A stretch of 64,000 nucleotides of DNA, taken from NCBI RefSeq assembly GCF_000419605.1, contig NZ_ATTI01000001.1, forward strand, positions 1,894,501 through 1,958,500. Reading direction: 5' to 3'. This stretch comes from Sphingomonas phyllosphaerae 5.2 (lineage in GTDB: Bacteria > Pseudomonadota > Alphaproteobacteria > Sphingomonadales > Sphingomonadaceae). The number at the start of each line of letters is the position of its first letter. Within the stretch, counting starts at the first letter, position 1. Positions 53,812-62,331 of the stretch are shown here, one piece after another. The position numbers and the translations under genes are program-made. Below the pieces are notes generated by a model. It was not told where the DNA came from. It ran no database searches and saw only the letters and a program-made list of their open reading frames with translations.

Positions 53812-56800
53812 CGGGCAAGATGGCGATCCTGCTGACCGCATCAGCACTGGCTGGTCCGGCGCGCGCCGACGTACCGGTGAACGGCGGACCGTATAACGCG
53901 CGTCTGCTGTCGGGTGGAATCGGCATCGAGCGCCCGCTGGAACGCGCCGATGCGCTGCTGGCGGCGGGTGCGCCATACACCCTGTCGACATGGGTGCGCG
54001 CGGTGGTACGCCAATCGGGTGAGGTGGTGCTGATCCAACTCGGCGTGCCGGGTACGGCACGTGCCCTGACGCTTGCCGACGGTCACCTGGCGCTGCGCGA
54101 CGGCGCGACAATCGTCCGGGGGGGTGTCGTTGTCCCCGGCATATGGCACCATGTCGCCGCATCGTCTGACGGACGTCGCGCGACCTTGTATATCGACGGG
54201 AAGCGTGTCGCGGTTGGCACGGCGTCGTCGGTCGCGGTCGCAGCCCGCGTCGCCATCGCGCCGGCGGTTGCGGGAAGGCCGCATTTCGGCGGCGACCTGA
54301 TCGACGCGCGCGTCGACGACCGTTCCGGCGACCCCGCGGCGATCGCCACCGCGGCACGGACGCGGCCGGACTTCACGGTGGTGCAGATGACCGACGTCGG
54401 TGCTGGCTGGCCGTTTCAGAAGACCGCCAATATCGGCCTGACTACCCAGCAGGATGCATGGACGCTGCCGCAATCGCGTGGTGACGCGCATACCGCGCCA
54501 CGCGCCAAGCCACTACCGACGGTGCCGGTGATGCAACCGCTTGCAGCCAATCACTGGCAGGTGAATGGCTGGACGCTGGCCGCTGCACCCGACGTGGTGG
54601 GGGAGGGTGCAGAACTGTCGCGCCCGAACGCGGCGGGCGGACCGGCGTGGCGCGTTGCGACGGTGCCGGGCACGGTGCTTCAGACGCTGGTCGATCGCGG
54701 GGTCTATCCCGACCCCTATTACGGCCTGAACAACCTGCGCATACCCGAAAGCCTGGCGCGGCAGGATTATTGGTATCGCACCCGCTTCACCGTTCCGCCT
54801 GCAGCGGCGGGCAAGCGCCTGACGCTGGTCTTCGGCGGGATCAATTATGCGGCGGAGGTTTGGGCCAATGGCGCACACATCGGCGGCACGCGGGGCGCAT
54901 TCGTGCGTGGGCAGTTCGCCTATACGCCGGTCGCGGGCGAAAACGTCATTGCGGTGAAAGTATCGCCGCCGCCGCATCCCGGTATCCCGCACGAACAATC
55001 GGTGGCTGCGGGCGTGGGTGAGAATGGCGGGCAGTTGGCGATCGACGGGCCTACCTTCGTCGCGACCGAGGGCTGGGACTGGATCCCCGGCATCCGCGAC
55101 CGCAACACCGGGCTGTGGCGACCGGTCGAACTGGTCGCGACCGGCGCGATCAGCATCGGTGATCCGCATGTCGTCACCGACCTGCCGCTTCCACGCACCG
55201 ACCGTGCCGATGTGCACATCACCGTACCGATCGAGAACGCCGGCGCGGCGACGCAGGTGACGGTGAAGGTCGCCTTTGAAGGCGTGAAGGTGGAGAAGAG
55301 CGTTACGGCGCCAACCGGCAAGAGCGCTGTCGTCTTCACCCCGTCCGAGTTCCGCCAACTGGCCGTTGCCAATCCAAAACTGTGGTGGCCGAACGGTTAT
55401 GGCGATCCACACCTGTACGACGTCAGCTACGAGGTGCGGGATGCGAGCGGCGTGTCGGACCGGCGTCTGGACCGGTTCGGCATCCGCGAGGTCAGCTACG
55501 ATCTGTCGCTGTTCGATGCGGCCGGTGCGTTGCGGCGGGTCAACGTCCAGACCACTGACGGCGGACTGGCGGGTACGCCGCTGATCGACGTGCGTCACGC
55601 CGCGATCAAGCAGTCACCGACGGGCTGGGCTGAATCGCTGACTGCCGCTGGCGAACGCTCGTCAGCGGTTACGCCGATCACCGAGACGCTGCCCGAACCG
55701 CACATGACCATCCGCGTCAACGGCGTCAGGATCGCAGCGCGCGGCGGGAACTGGGGGATGGACGATGCGATGAAGCGCGTCAGTTACGACTGGCTGAAAC
55801 CCTTCTTCCGGCTACAGCGCGAAGCGCACATGAACGTCATTCGGAACTGGATGGGCAACAACAACGAGGACGAATTCTTCGACCTCGCCGATGAAAACGG
55901 CATGATGGTGCTCAACGATTTCTGGCAGTCGACCCAGAACTTCCAGGTCGAACCCGACGACGCCTCGTTGTTCCTGACCAACGCGCGCGATACGATTGCC
56001 CGCTATCGCAACCATCCCTCGATTATCCTGTGGTTCGGCCGCAACGAAGGCGTGCCATATCCGACCCTGAACGAGGGACTGGAACGCGCGGTCTTCGAAC
56101 TGGACGGCACGCGCTGGTTTACCGGCAGCTCGAACGTCGTGAACCTGCAAGGATCGGGACCGTACAATTACCGTCCGCCGGTCGGCTATTTCACCGATCT
56201 CGCGACGGGCTTTTCGGTCGAGACGGGCACACCGTCCTTCTCCACAGCGGAGTCGATCGCCAGTTACGCGCCGGCCGCGGATCGTTGGCCATTGGGCGAC
56301 GTGCTGGCCTACCACGACTGGCATTTCGGCGGGAACGGCGACACCAAGACGTTCATGTCGTCGCTGGACCGGATGTTCGGAGCGGGCACCGACTTCGACG
56401 ATTTCGAGCGCAAGGCGCAAATGATGAACCTCGAGACGCACAAGGCAATGTACGAAGGCTTTCTCGGGCATCTCTGGACGAAGAACTCCGGCCGATTGCT
56501 GTGGATGACGCATCCGGCCTGGCCATCGAACGCGTGGCAGATCTATTCGTGGGACTATGACACCCATGCTGCTTATTATGGGGCGAAGAAGGCGGTGGAG
56601 CCGATCCACGTTCAGCTGAACTTGCCTGGTAACGAGCTCGTTGTCCTGAATACAACCCGGGAAGATCGACGTGGCCTGCGCGCACACGTACGCGTCGTCG
56701 GGCTCGATAATCGCACCTTGTTCTCGCGCGATCTGCCAGTCGACGCGCTTTCCAATCGTGCGACGCCGCTAGCGGCAGTGCCTCTGGACGGCCTCTTCGC

Positions 56801-57212
56801 GAGCAATCCGATGCTGCTGGTCAGCCTCTCGCTCGTCGATGGGCAGGGTGCGACAGTCTCAAGTAATTTCTACTGGCGCGGGCGCGATGAGAACGCATAT
56901 CGCGCGCTCAACGATCTCGCACCCGCGACACTCATGGCGACCGTCGAACCCCCGATTACCGACGGCGAGGACCGCGTTTTGCGGGTGGCGCTAAGGAACG
57001 AGACCGAAATCCCCGCGCTCAACGCCAAGCTGACTCTGGTGGACGAGCAGGGGAAGCGAATCCTGCCGGCCTATTACGATGACAATTACGTCTCGCTGTT
57101 GCCCGGGGACCGGCGCGAAATTGCGATCCGCTATCCCGCTTCGATCACAACGGAAGCCAGGGTAACGTTGCGTGGCTGGAACATACCGGCAGCAGTGGTG
57201 GATGGGCGATAG
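53808..57212 (+). CDS. LamG-GH2 glycosidase (beta-mannosidase or exo-beta-glucosaminidase type)
   Basis: 1134 residues. Signal peptide (cleavage near ARADV), then a LamG-like domain (residues about 35-185: YTLSTWVRAVVRQ, GIWHHVAASSDGRRATLYID). A GH2 sandwich follows (DYWYRTRFTVPPAAAGKRLT; NGAHIGGTRGAFVRG), then the catalytic barrel: IRVNGVRIAARGGNWGMDD, VIRNWMGNNNEDEF, and the acid/base in ILWFGRNEGVPYPTL near residue 746. The nucleophile is probably the Glu in GFSVETGTPSF near 803. This resembles exo-beta-D-glucosaminidase and beta-mannosidase rather than beta-galactosidase. ATGA overlap with the ROK gene shows co-regulation. Confidence 0.88.
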   Translation: MTGKMAILLTASALAGPARADVPVNGGPYNARLLSGGIGIERPLERADALLAAGAPYTLSTWVRAVVRQSGEVVLIQLGVPGTARALTLADGHLALRDGATIVRGGVVVPGIWHHVAASSDGRRATLYIDGKRVAVGTASSVAVAARVAIAPAVAGRPHFGGDLIDARVDDRSGDPAAIATAARTRPDFTVVQMTDVGAGWPFQKTANIGLTTQQDAWTLPQSRGDAHTAPRAKPLPTVPVMQPLAANHWQVNGWTLAAAPDVVGEGAELSRPNAAGGPAWRVATVPGTVLQTLVDRGVYPDPYYGLNNLRIPESLARQDYWYRTRFTVPPAAAGKRLTLVFGGINYAAEVWANGAHIGGTRGAFVRGQFAYTPVAGENVIAVKVSPPPHPGIPHEQSVAAGVGENGGQLAIDGPTFVATEGWDWIPGIRDRNTGLWRPVELVATGAISIGDPHVVTDLPLPRTDRADVHITVPIENAGAATQVTVKVAFEGVKVEKSVTAPTGKSAVVFTPSEFRQLAVANPKLWWPNGYGDPHLYDVSYEVRDASGVSDRRLDRFGIREVSYDLSLFDAAGALRRVNVQTTDGGLAGTPLIDVRHAAIKQSPTGWAESLTAAGERSSAVTPITETLPEPHMTIRVNGVRIAARGGNWGMDDAMKRVSYDWLKPFFRLQREAHMNVIRNWMGNNNEDEFFDLADENGMMVLNDFWQSTQNFQVEPDDASLFLTNARDTIARYRNHPSIILWFGRNEGVPYPTLNEGLERAVFELDGTRWFTGSSNVVNLQGSGPYNYRPPVGYFTDLATGFSVETGTPSFSTAESIASYAPAADRWPLGDVLAYHDWHFGGNGDTKTFMSSLDRMFGAGTDFDDFERKAQMMNLETHKAMYEGFLGHLWTKNSGRLLWMTHPAWPSNAWQIYSWDYDTHAAYYGAKKAVEPIHVQLNLPGNELVVLNTTREDRRGLRAHVRVVGLDNRTLFSRDLPVDALSNRATPLAAVPLDGLFASNPMLLVSLSLVDGQGATVSSNFYWRGRDENAYRALNDLAPATLMATVEPPITDGEDRVLRVALRNETEIPALNAKLTLVDEQGKRILPAYYDDNYVSLLPGDRREIAIRYPASITTEARVTLRGWNIPAAVVDGR

Positions 57213-57372
57213 GGAACGACGCCAGCGCCGATATTCCGCATGTCGGGCGGCACGATCTCGGCTTAACCGTCCTCATTCTGATGCAGGGCGGCGACCGGCC
57301 GGCTACGCACTTGAACAAGGCGCGTCACGGTGCGTCTGGTTTCGGCGAAGCGGTTGCTGGGAGCGGGTTGCG

Positions 57373-57918
57373 ATGTCGATCAAGGACATGACGGTGGTGA
57401 GCGCCATGATTACGGTGCTGCTGACCGTGCCGATCTCCGTAGCGTCCGCGCCCCGCATCGGCGGCACAATCGCTGTGACGGCGGCGGGTGGAAGCGACCG
57501 CACCGATCCATTGAAGCAAATCTCGATCGAGGCGGTGACAGTCACGCTCGGTAACAAGGGCTTCACGATCCTGGATGACCCGGATCATGCCGCCTTTATT
57601 GCGGAGGTGGTGACGACGAGGACCGAGGTTGGCACCTCCCTCATAAAAGGGCGGACCTCGCCGACCGTTGTGACAGGCATGGCAGTGACGATACCGACCT
57701 CTCGCGGCAAGTCCGTCGTCGTTCCGCTGGAACGCACTGAGCTCGAAATCCGCGTGCGGCGACGTGGCGAGCGACTGCCATTCTGGCATGGCGCGGCCGT
57801 GACCGTCCGCTCGGCAGGCGTGCGCGGCGCCACAGCCGAGCAGCTCGCGACGACGCTCAGCCAAGCTGCGCTCGGGCCGTATCCGGTCACAGCGGCGGCA
57901 GCGATCAGCATTCCATGA
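57373..57918 (+). CDS. secreted protein of unknown function
   Basis: 181 residues from ATG 57373, preceded by GGGAGCGGG. A signal peptide (MTVVSAMITVLLTVPISVAS) is followed by a domain of about 150 residues with alternating beta-like segments (QISIEAVTVTLGNKGFTILDD; HAAFIAEVVTTRTEVG; VPLERTELEIRVRRRGERL). The pattern recalls small periplasmic DUF4136/LPS-assembly-type lipoproteins, but there is no lipobox and I cannot place it in a family. It stands alone, 160 bases after the GH2 gene. Function unknown. Confidence 0.6.
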   Translation: MSIKDMTVVSAMITVLLTVPISVASAPRIGGTIAVTAAGGSDRTDPLKQISIEAVTVTLGNKGFTILDDPDHAAFIAEVVTTRTEVGTSLIKGRTSPTVVTGMAVTIPTSRGKSVVVPLERTELEIRVRRRGERLPFWHGAAVTVRSAGVRGATAEQLATTLSQAALGPYPVTAAAAISIP

Positions 57919-58500
57919 TGGTAGGGTTGGCACGGCACGACCTGCGCTGCTGCCCCTGTCTCGACTCTTTCAACCAGCAACTTCAAGGGGCACATCGCCC
58001 TGGATTCAAGGCGCGGATCCCCGCATAGCCAAGCGGAAATGTAAGCTTTATCTCGGTAGTGGCCGGTCACTCGCGAGAACGCTATTGCACCGCCAGCGTT
58101 ATGACCGCTGTCGCCCCGCGACGTGTCGCGCGCCCGTTGCCCGCGCAACGCTTCACCGTCGCGAGCTGCGTCGACCAGCCCAGCTCTACATCCATTCGCA
58201 CGCACTCGGCCTCAGGTCGATCTGTCGTATCGCCTCGTTGAGCGTGCCACGGGTCAGGTTGGGGGCCGTGGGCACCGGCACAAGCGAGTAGGCGTCCACT
58301 ATCTCCTAGACCGGATTGCCAAAGGCGTTGGTCTTGGTCAGGTGCACAGCGCCGTGTTGATGACCGTTCAGCTTCATGAAGACTTGATCGTTGTCCCGGC
58401 TCAGTTTGTGCCGCAACATCTTGCGTCGGCGGCCGTGCTACCGACCTGATTTGCACCGCACAGCGGTTGCGCTGAGGATCCGCGCTGCGCAGCCGCCAGC
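57919..58500. other. 582-bp interval with possible gene remnants, no intact gene
   Basis: Minus-strand reading from about 58421 to 58305 gives MLRHKLSRDNDQVFMKLNGH followed by QHGAVHLTKTNAFGNPV and a stop. The GHxHG core with a DxNDFG-like loop resembles the C-terminal end of calcineurin-like metallophosphoesterases. The same frame continues past the stop for 40 more codons without a recognisable motif. The rest of the interval shows no gene. I regard it as a decayed gene tail with low certainty. Confidence 0.3.
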
Positions 58501-60477
58501 TCAAGAAAACGGCACAGTCAGGCGCGCACGCGATCGGCGGATCGCGTCGTCTACTGCCTTCAGGAGGGCTGCGCTTCGGAACGGCTTCCGCAGCAGATCG
58601 AGATCGGAAGGCAACCCACTGTCGTCGTCTACGTGACCGGTTACCATCAGCACTGCGACACGGGGCCAAGCGACACGCAGCGCCTCGACGAGTTCGGCGC
58701 CGGATCGGCCAGGCATGATGAAGTCAGTGACGACCAGGTCGATGTCGACAGCATCGACCAGCACCGCGAGTGCGAGGTCCACGTCGGCGGCCTCGACCAC
58801 CGTGTGCCCTGCCTCCGTCAGGACCTCGGCGCTCGCTCGCCGAACACGATCATCATCGTCGACAAGCAATATCCGAAGCTGTTCAGCGCCGACATCCGTC
58901 CGCGCGGCTGGCGGTGTCGGCGGTCGAGCGCTGCTACATGGCAGGATGATGCTGGCACGCGTGCCTTTCGCATATTCGCTGTCCAGCACGAACGCACCGC
59001 CCGACTGCGATGCAAAGCCGTCAACCATCGACAGCCCCAGACCGGTACCTTTGCCGACCGGCTTGGTAGTGAAGAATGGCTCGACTGCATTGGCGATCGT
59101 CGACCCATCCATACCCATCCCGGTGTCCGAGATCGTAATCGCAACGAAGTCGCCCGGCCCGGCGCGCGGTTTGTCGCTTTCGGCTACAGGCCGGGCCGTT
59201 ATCTCCAGCCGACCGCCACTCGGCATCGCGTCGCGCGCGTTGATGACGAGGTTCAGGATCGCAAGCTCCAGCTGGCCGCGATCCGCTTCAGCGGCGCAGA
59301 GGCCCGGCTCCACCTCGACGGCGACCTTGATCGCGGGTGTCAGTGACTTTTCGATCAGGTCCATCAGCCCATCGATCAGCGCGCGCAACTCGACCGCTTC
59401 CGGAGATAATTGCTGCTGGCGCGAAAAGGACAGCAATCGGCTCACCAGCATGCGCGCGCGCTCCACACCGGCGGTTGCTGCGTCGAGATGCCGCACCAGA
59501 CCAACGTCCACATTGCGGTGTCCGATCAGATCGAGACTGATCATGATCGGTGTCAGCAAGTTGTTGAAGTCGTGCGCCACCCCGCCGGTCAACCTTCCGA
59601 GTGCCTCCATCCGTTGGCGTTGAAGCTCGGACGCCTCGCGGTTCCGTTCCTGCCGTAGTTCCAGCGCCAGCATTCGCGCAAGCAGCATCAGCAGCAGGAT
59701 GCACAGCGTCGCCGCGCTGAGTAGCAGCAGCGCGGCGTGCCTGACAGGGGCTAGGAATGCCTGTGCTGGCGCGGTGATCCTGACCGACCATTTTGTTCCG
59801 GCGACCGGCATCCACATCTCGACAGGGCGCGGATCGATAGAGACCGCGTTCCTGCCGTCCGCAGGCACGATCACCGCGACGCCGGCGCGCGTGACGATTG
59901 ACGCGGTCCAGCCGGATGCCAATGGTTCTACGCGCAGCAACCCCTCGATCCGTGTCACCGGTATGAGTGCCGAGACGACCAAACGCACCTTTCCAGCCGG
60001 GCCGACGGGCGCGAGGACGGTCATGAACCGCTCCCCCGAAGGCGCGGTCGTGATGGCACCTACCTGCGGCTGCCCGGTCGCGCGTAGCCGTCGCAGCGCA
60101 GCAGCGTCGAGGCCGCCGAGGACCGACGGTCGTTCGGCGGGCGGGAGTGTGCTGAAGAGCAATCGACCATCAGCCTGTGCCAGCGCGACCGCACGCCAGT
60201 CGCGTTGGTTCGCCAGGATGCGTCGTGCGAGAGTCGTGAACCGCGCGATATCCGGCTCTGCGCCATCGAGCGTCGGCGATTGCGCGACCATCTTGACCGC
60301 TTCGACATTGCTGCGAACCGTCAGCGACAGGAGGGTGGAGGCGAGATTGGCGGCGGTACGACCGCGCGCGATGATCGCCTCCCGCTCGTTGCGCAGCGTC
60401 ACCGCACCGAACGTACCGCCCAGCGCGACAATCGGGATGATCCCCGCGAGGATGAGGAGGGCAAGGGAGCGTCTCAC
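58501..60477 (-). CDS. hybrid sensor histidine kinase/response regulator
   Basis: 658 residues from GTG 60477, which has AGGA five bases upstream; a TTG 12 codons earlier is less likely. TM1 (LALLILAGIIPIVALGGTFG), a Cache-like periplasmic sensor (residues about 30-245), TM2 (ALLLLSAATLCILLLMLLAR), then a HisKA with RMEALGRLTGGVAHDFNNLLTP. The HATPase region has NLVINARDAMPSGG, GMGMDG and GKGTGLGLSMVDGF. A C-terminal receiver has Asp in LVVTDFIMPGRSGAE near residue 580. No regulator gene is adjacent, so its partner is elsewhere. Confidence 0.93.
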   Translation of the reverse strand: MRRSLALLILAGIIPIVALGGTFGAVTLRNEREAIIARGRTAANLASTLLSLTVRSNVEAVKMVAQSPTLDGAEPDIARFTTLARRILANQRDWRAVALAQADGRLLFSTLPPAERPSVLGGLDAAALRRLRATGQPQVGAITTAPSGERFMTVLAPVGPAGKVRLVVSALIPVTRIEGLLRVEPLASGWTASIVTRAGVAVIVPADGRNAVSIDPRPVEMWMPVAGTKWSVRITAPAQAFLAPVRHAALLLLSAATLCILLLMLLARMLALELRQERNREASELQRQRMEALGRLTGGVAHDFNNLLTPIMISLDLIGHRNVDVGLVRHLDAATAGVERARMLVSRLLSFSRQQQLSPEAVELRALIDGLMDLIEKSLTPAIKVAVEVEPGLCAAEADRGQLELAILNLVINARDAMPSGGRLEITARPVAESDKPRAGPGDFVAITISDTGMGMDGSTIANAVEPFFTTKPVGKGTGLGLSMVDGFASQSGGAFVLDSEYAKGTRASIILPCSSARPPTPPAARTDVGAEQLRILLVDDDDRVRRASAEVLTEAGHTVVEAADVDLALAVLVDAVDIDLVVTDFIMPGRSGAELVEALRVAWPRVAVLMVTGHVDDDSGLPSDLDLLRKPFRSAALLKAVDDAIRRSRARLTVPFS

Positions 60478-60747
60478 ACGTTGATCCTGCTCACAGCCCG
60501 GCAAACCTCCCAATGTTCGCGACCGATGCCCTGTGGAGGTATCGGCTCGCAGTCAGGTACCCACTTGCAGCAAGAAGCGCCAGCGGGGCAGCGTCGGACG
60601 ACGAGCAGGTGACGTGATTGTGTCACGCGTCAGGGTCGGACGGCAGTCATTGGCGAGCCAGCGTCCGCCCGAAGTTTGCGTAATTTGCGCGTGCGAGCGT
60701 GACATGCTCAGCACGGACGACATCCTGTACCTTCCGCCTACAAGACG

Positions 60748-60775
60748 AAACTCGATAATCAACATTATGTAAAGC
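60748..60775. other. dif-like XerCD site (tentative)
   Basis: ATAA-TCAACA-TTATGT lies at 60755-60770. Framed as a 28-bp dif, the right arm TTATGTAAAGC matches 8 of 11 positions of the E. coli XerD arm, while the left arm AAACTCGATAA keeps only the inner ATAA. It is an AT-rich island in intergenic GC-rich DNA. I cannot confirm it without a genus-level dif consensus. Confidence 0.25.
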
Positions 60776-60790
60776 GAGCGCACATCGCCC

Positions 60791-61555
60791 TTATGCAGTC
60801 ATCTCCAGGCCATCGAAACCTGGCTCCGCGTCGTGCGGCAGTTCTGCACGCAAGCCGGCGTAATCCATCGATTGATCCATGTGCACCAGCGCAGTTCGTC
60901 GCGGACGTAGTTCGGAATGCCACTGCATCGCCGTGGCAAGATCGGGATGCGTCGGGTGCGGCCGACGTCGGAGCGCATCGACAATCCAGACGTCGAGCCC
61001 TTCATAAAGGCTGCGCATATCCTCGGTCATGCCGCTGAGGTCCGTCGCATAACCAATCGCCGCGCCGCGAGCCTCGAACCGCAGTCCGGCCGATGTTATG
61101 CCACCATGTGGCTGATCGACGGCGCGGACATCAATCGATCCGATCCGCAGGCGATCAGGAAGCTCTTCAAGCGTGGCAGTCGGCGGATAGCCACCGTTGC
61201 CCTCGAATACGTAGCCGAACTGTCGGCGCAGTGCCTGCGCGGTCCGCGGACGGGCATAGCCCTGCACCGGTCGCCCAAGCGCATGATATACTTGCCGAAG
61301 ATCGTCTATTCCAAAAACATGATCGGCGTGTTCGTGGGTCCAGATCACCGCGTCGACGGTTACGATCTGCGCGTCGAGCAACTGCTGTCGCATGTCCGGA
61401 CTCGTATCGACAAGGATCCGCGTGTCGTCATGCTCGACCAGGATCGATGACCGAGTACGGCGGTTGCGCGGCTCGTCCGGATCGCAGTCGCCCCAGTCGT
61501 TGCCGATCCGCGGTACTCCCGACGACGTGCCGGAGCCGAGAATACGAACCTTCAT
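60791..61555 (-). CDS. MBL fold metal-dependent hydrolase (PhnP-like)
   Basis: 254 residues. Metallo-beta-lactamase fold: MKVRILGSGTSSGVPRIG, the metal-binding motif WTHEHADHVFGIDDLR, a distal histidine in VDQPHGG, the bridging aspartate in YATDLSGM and a final His in VHMDQSMDY. The layout matches PhnP/RNase Z-related cyclic-phosphodiesterase-type hydrolases. No phosphonate genes are nearby. Its start overlaps the tatD stop by ATGA, so it ends the holB-metG-tatD transcript. Confidence 0.92.
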   Translation of the reverse strand: MKVRILGSGTSSGVPRIGNDWGDCDPDEPRNRRTRSSILVEHDDTRILVDTSPDMRQQLLDAQIVTVDAVIWTHEHADHVFGIDDLRQVYHALGRPVQGYARPRTAQALRRQFGYVFEGNGGYPPTATLEELPDRLRIGSIDVRAVDQPHGGITSAGLRFEARGAAIGYATDLSGMTEDMRSLYEGLDVWIVDALRRRPHPTHPDLATAMQWHSELRPRRTALVHMDQSMDYAGLRAELPHDAEPGFDGLEMTA

Positions 61556-62331
61556 GCGTTGCAGGTCTTATTGAACAACGTATGAAAGTTTTCGGCAGTA
61601 TAACGCTGTAACTCCTCGGGATCCTCGTTTCGCAACTTGGCCAGAAACACCGCGGTGTCGGCCACGAAGCCCGGTTCGCCGGTTTTGCCGCGATGGGGAA
61701 CCGGCGCGAGGAACGGTGCGTCGGTTTCGATCAGCAGCCGTTCGCGCGGCAGGCGTGCCGCGGTCGCCTGAAGCTCGACGGCGTTCCGGAAGGTCACGAT
61801 ACCGGAAATGGAGATAAAGAGGCCCAATTCCAGTGCCTGGTCGGCAAACGCATCGCTGGCGGTGAAACAGTGGATGACGCCGGCATAGGCCCCCTGCTCC
61901 ATCTCCTCCCGCAGGATCGTCGCGGTGTCGTCCTCCGCGTCGCGGGTGTGAACGATGATCGGCACGCGTGCTTCGCGCGCCGCGGCGATGTGCGCGCGGA
62001 AGCTGGTGCGCTGACGCTCGCGATCGGAATGATCGTAATGATAGTCGAGGCCGCTTTCGCCGATACCCACGATGCGGGCATGGCGCGCGCGTTCCACGAG
62101 CTTGGCGGTGTCGACATGCGGATGCTGGTCCGCTTCATGCGGGTGGATGCCCACCGTCGCCCAGACGTCCGGTTCGCGCTCCGCCGTCGCCAGCACCGCG
62201 TCCCACTCACTTTCACGCGTAGCGATGTTCAGCATCGCAGTCACTCCGCGAGCGCGAGCACGTTCGAGTACTTCCTGCTGTTGCTCCTGCATTCCCTTGT
62301 AATTCAGGTGACAGTGGCTGTCTGCCAGCAT
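61552..62331 (-). CDS. tatD: TatD family metal-dependent DNase/hydrolase
   Basis: 259 residues. The fold starts MLADSHCHLNYKG with the HxH metal site, then ATVGIHPHEADQHP, VGIGESGLDYHYDHSD, IVHTRDAEDD, VIHCFTASDAF and LIETDAPFLAPVPHRGK. These are the TatD-family metal ligands in order. The family has 3'-5' DNase activity and is linked to DNA repair and quality control. Start and stop overlap metG and the MBL gene. Confidence 0.93.
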   Translation of the reverse strand: MLADSHCHLNYKGMQEQQQEVLERARARGVTAMLNIATRESEWDAVLATAEREPDVWATVGIHPHEADQHPHVDTAKLVERARHARIVGIGESGLDYHYDHSDRERQRTSFRAHIAAAREARVPIIVHTRDAEDDTATILREEMEQGAYAGVIHCFTASDAFADQALELGLFISISGIVTFRNAVELQATAARLPRERLLIETDAPFLAPVPHRGKTGEPGFVADTAVFLAKLRNEDPEELQRYTAENFHTLFNKTCNA

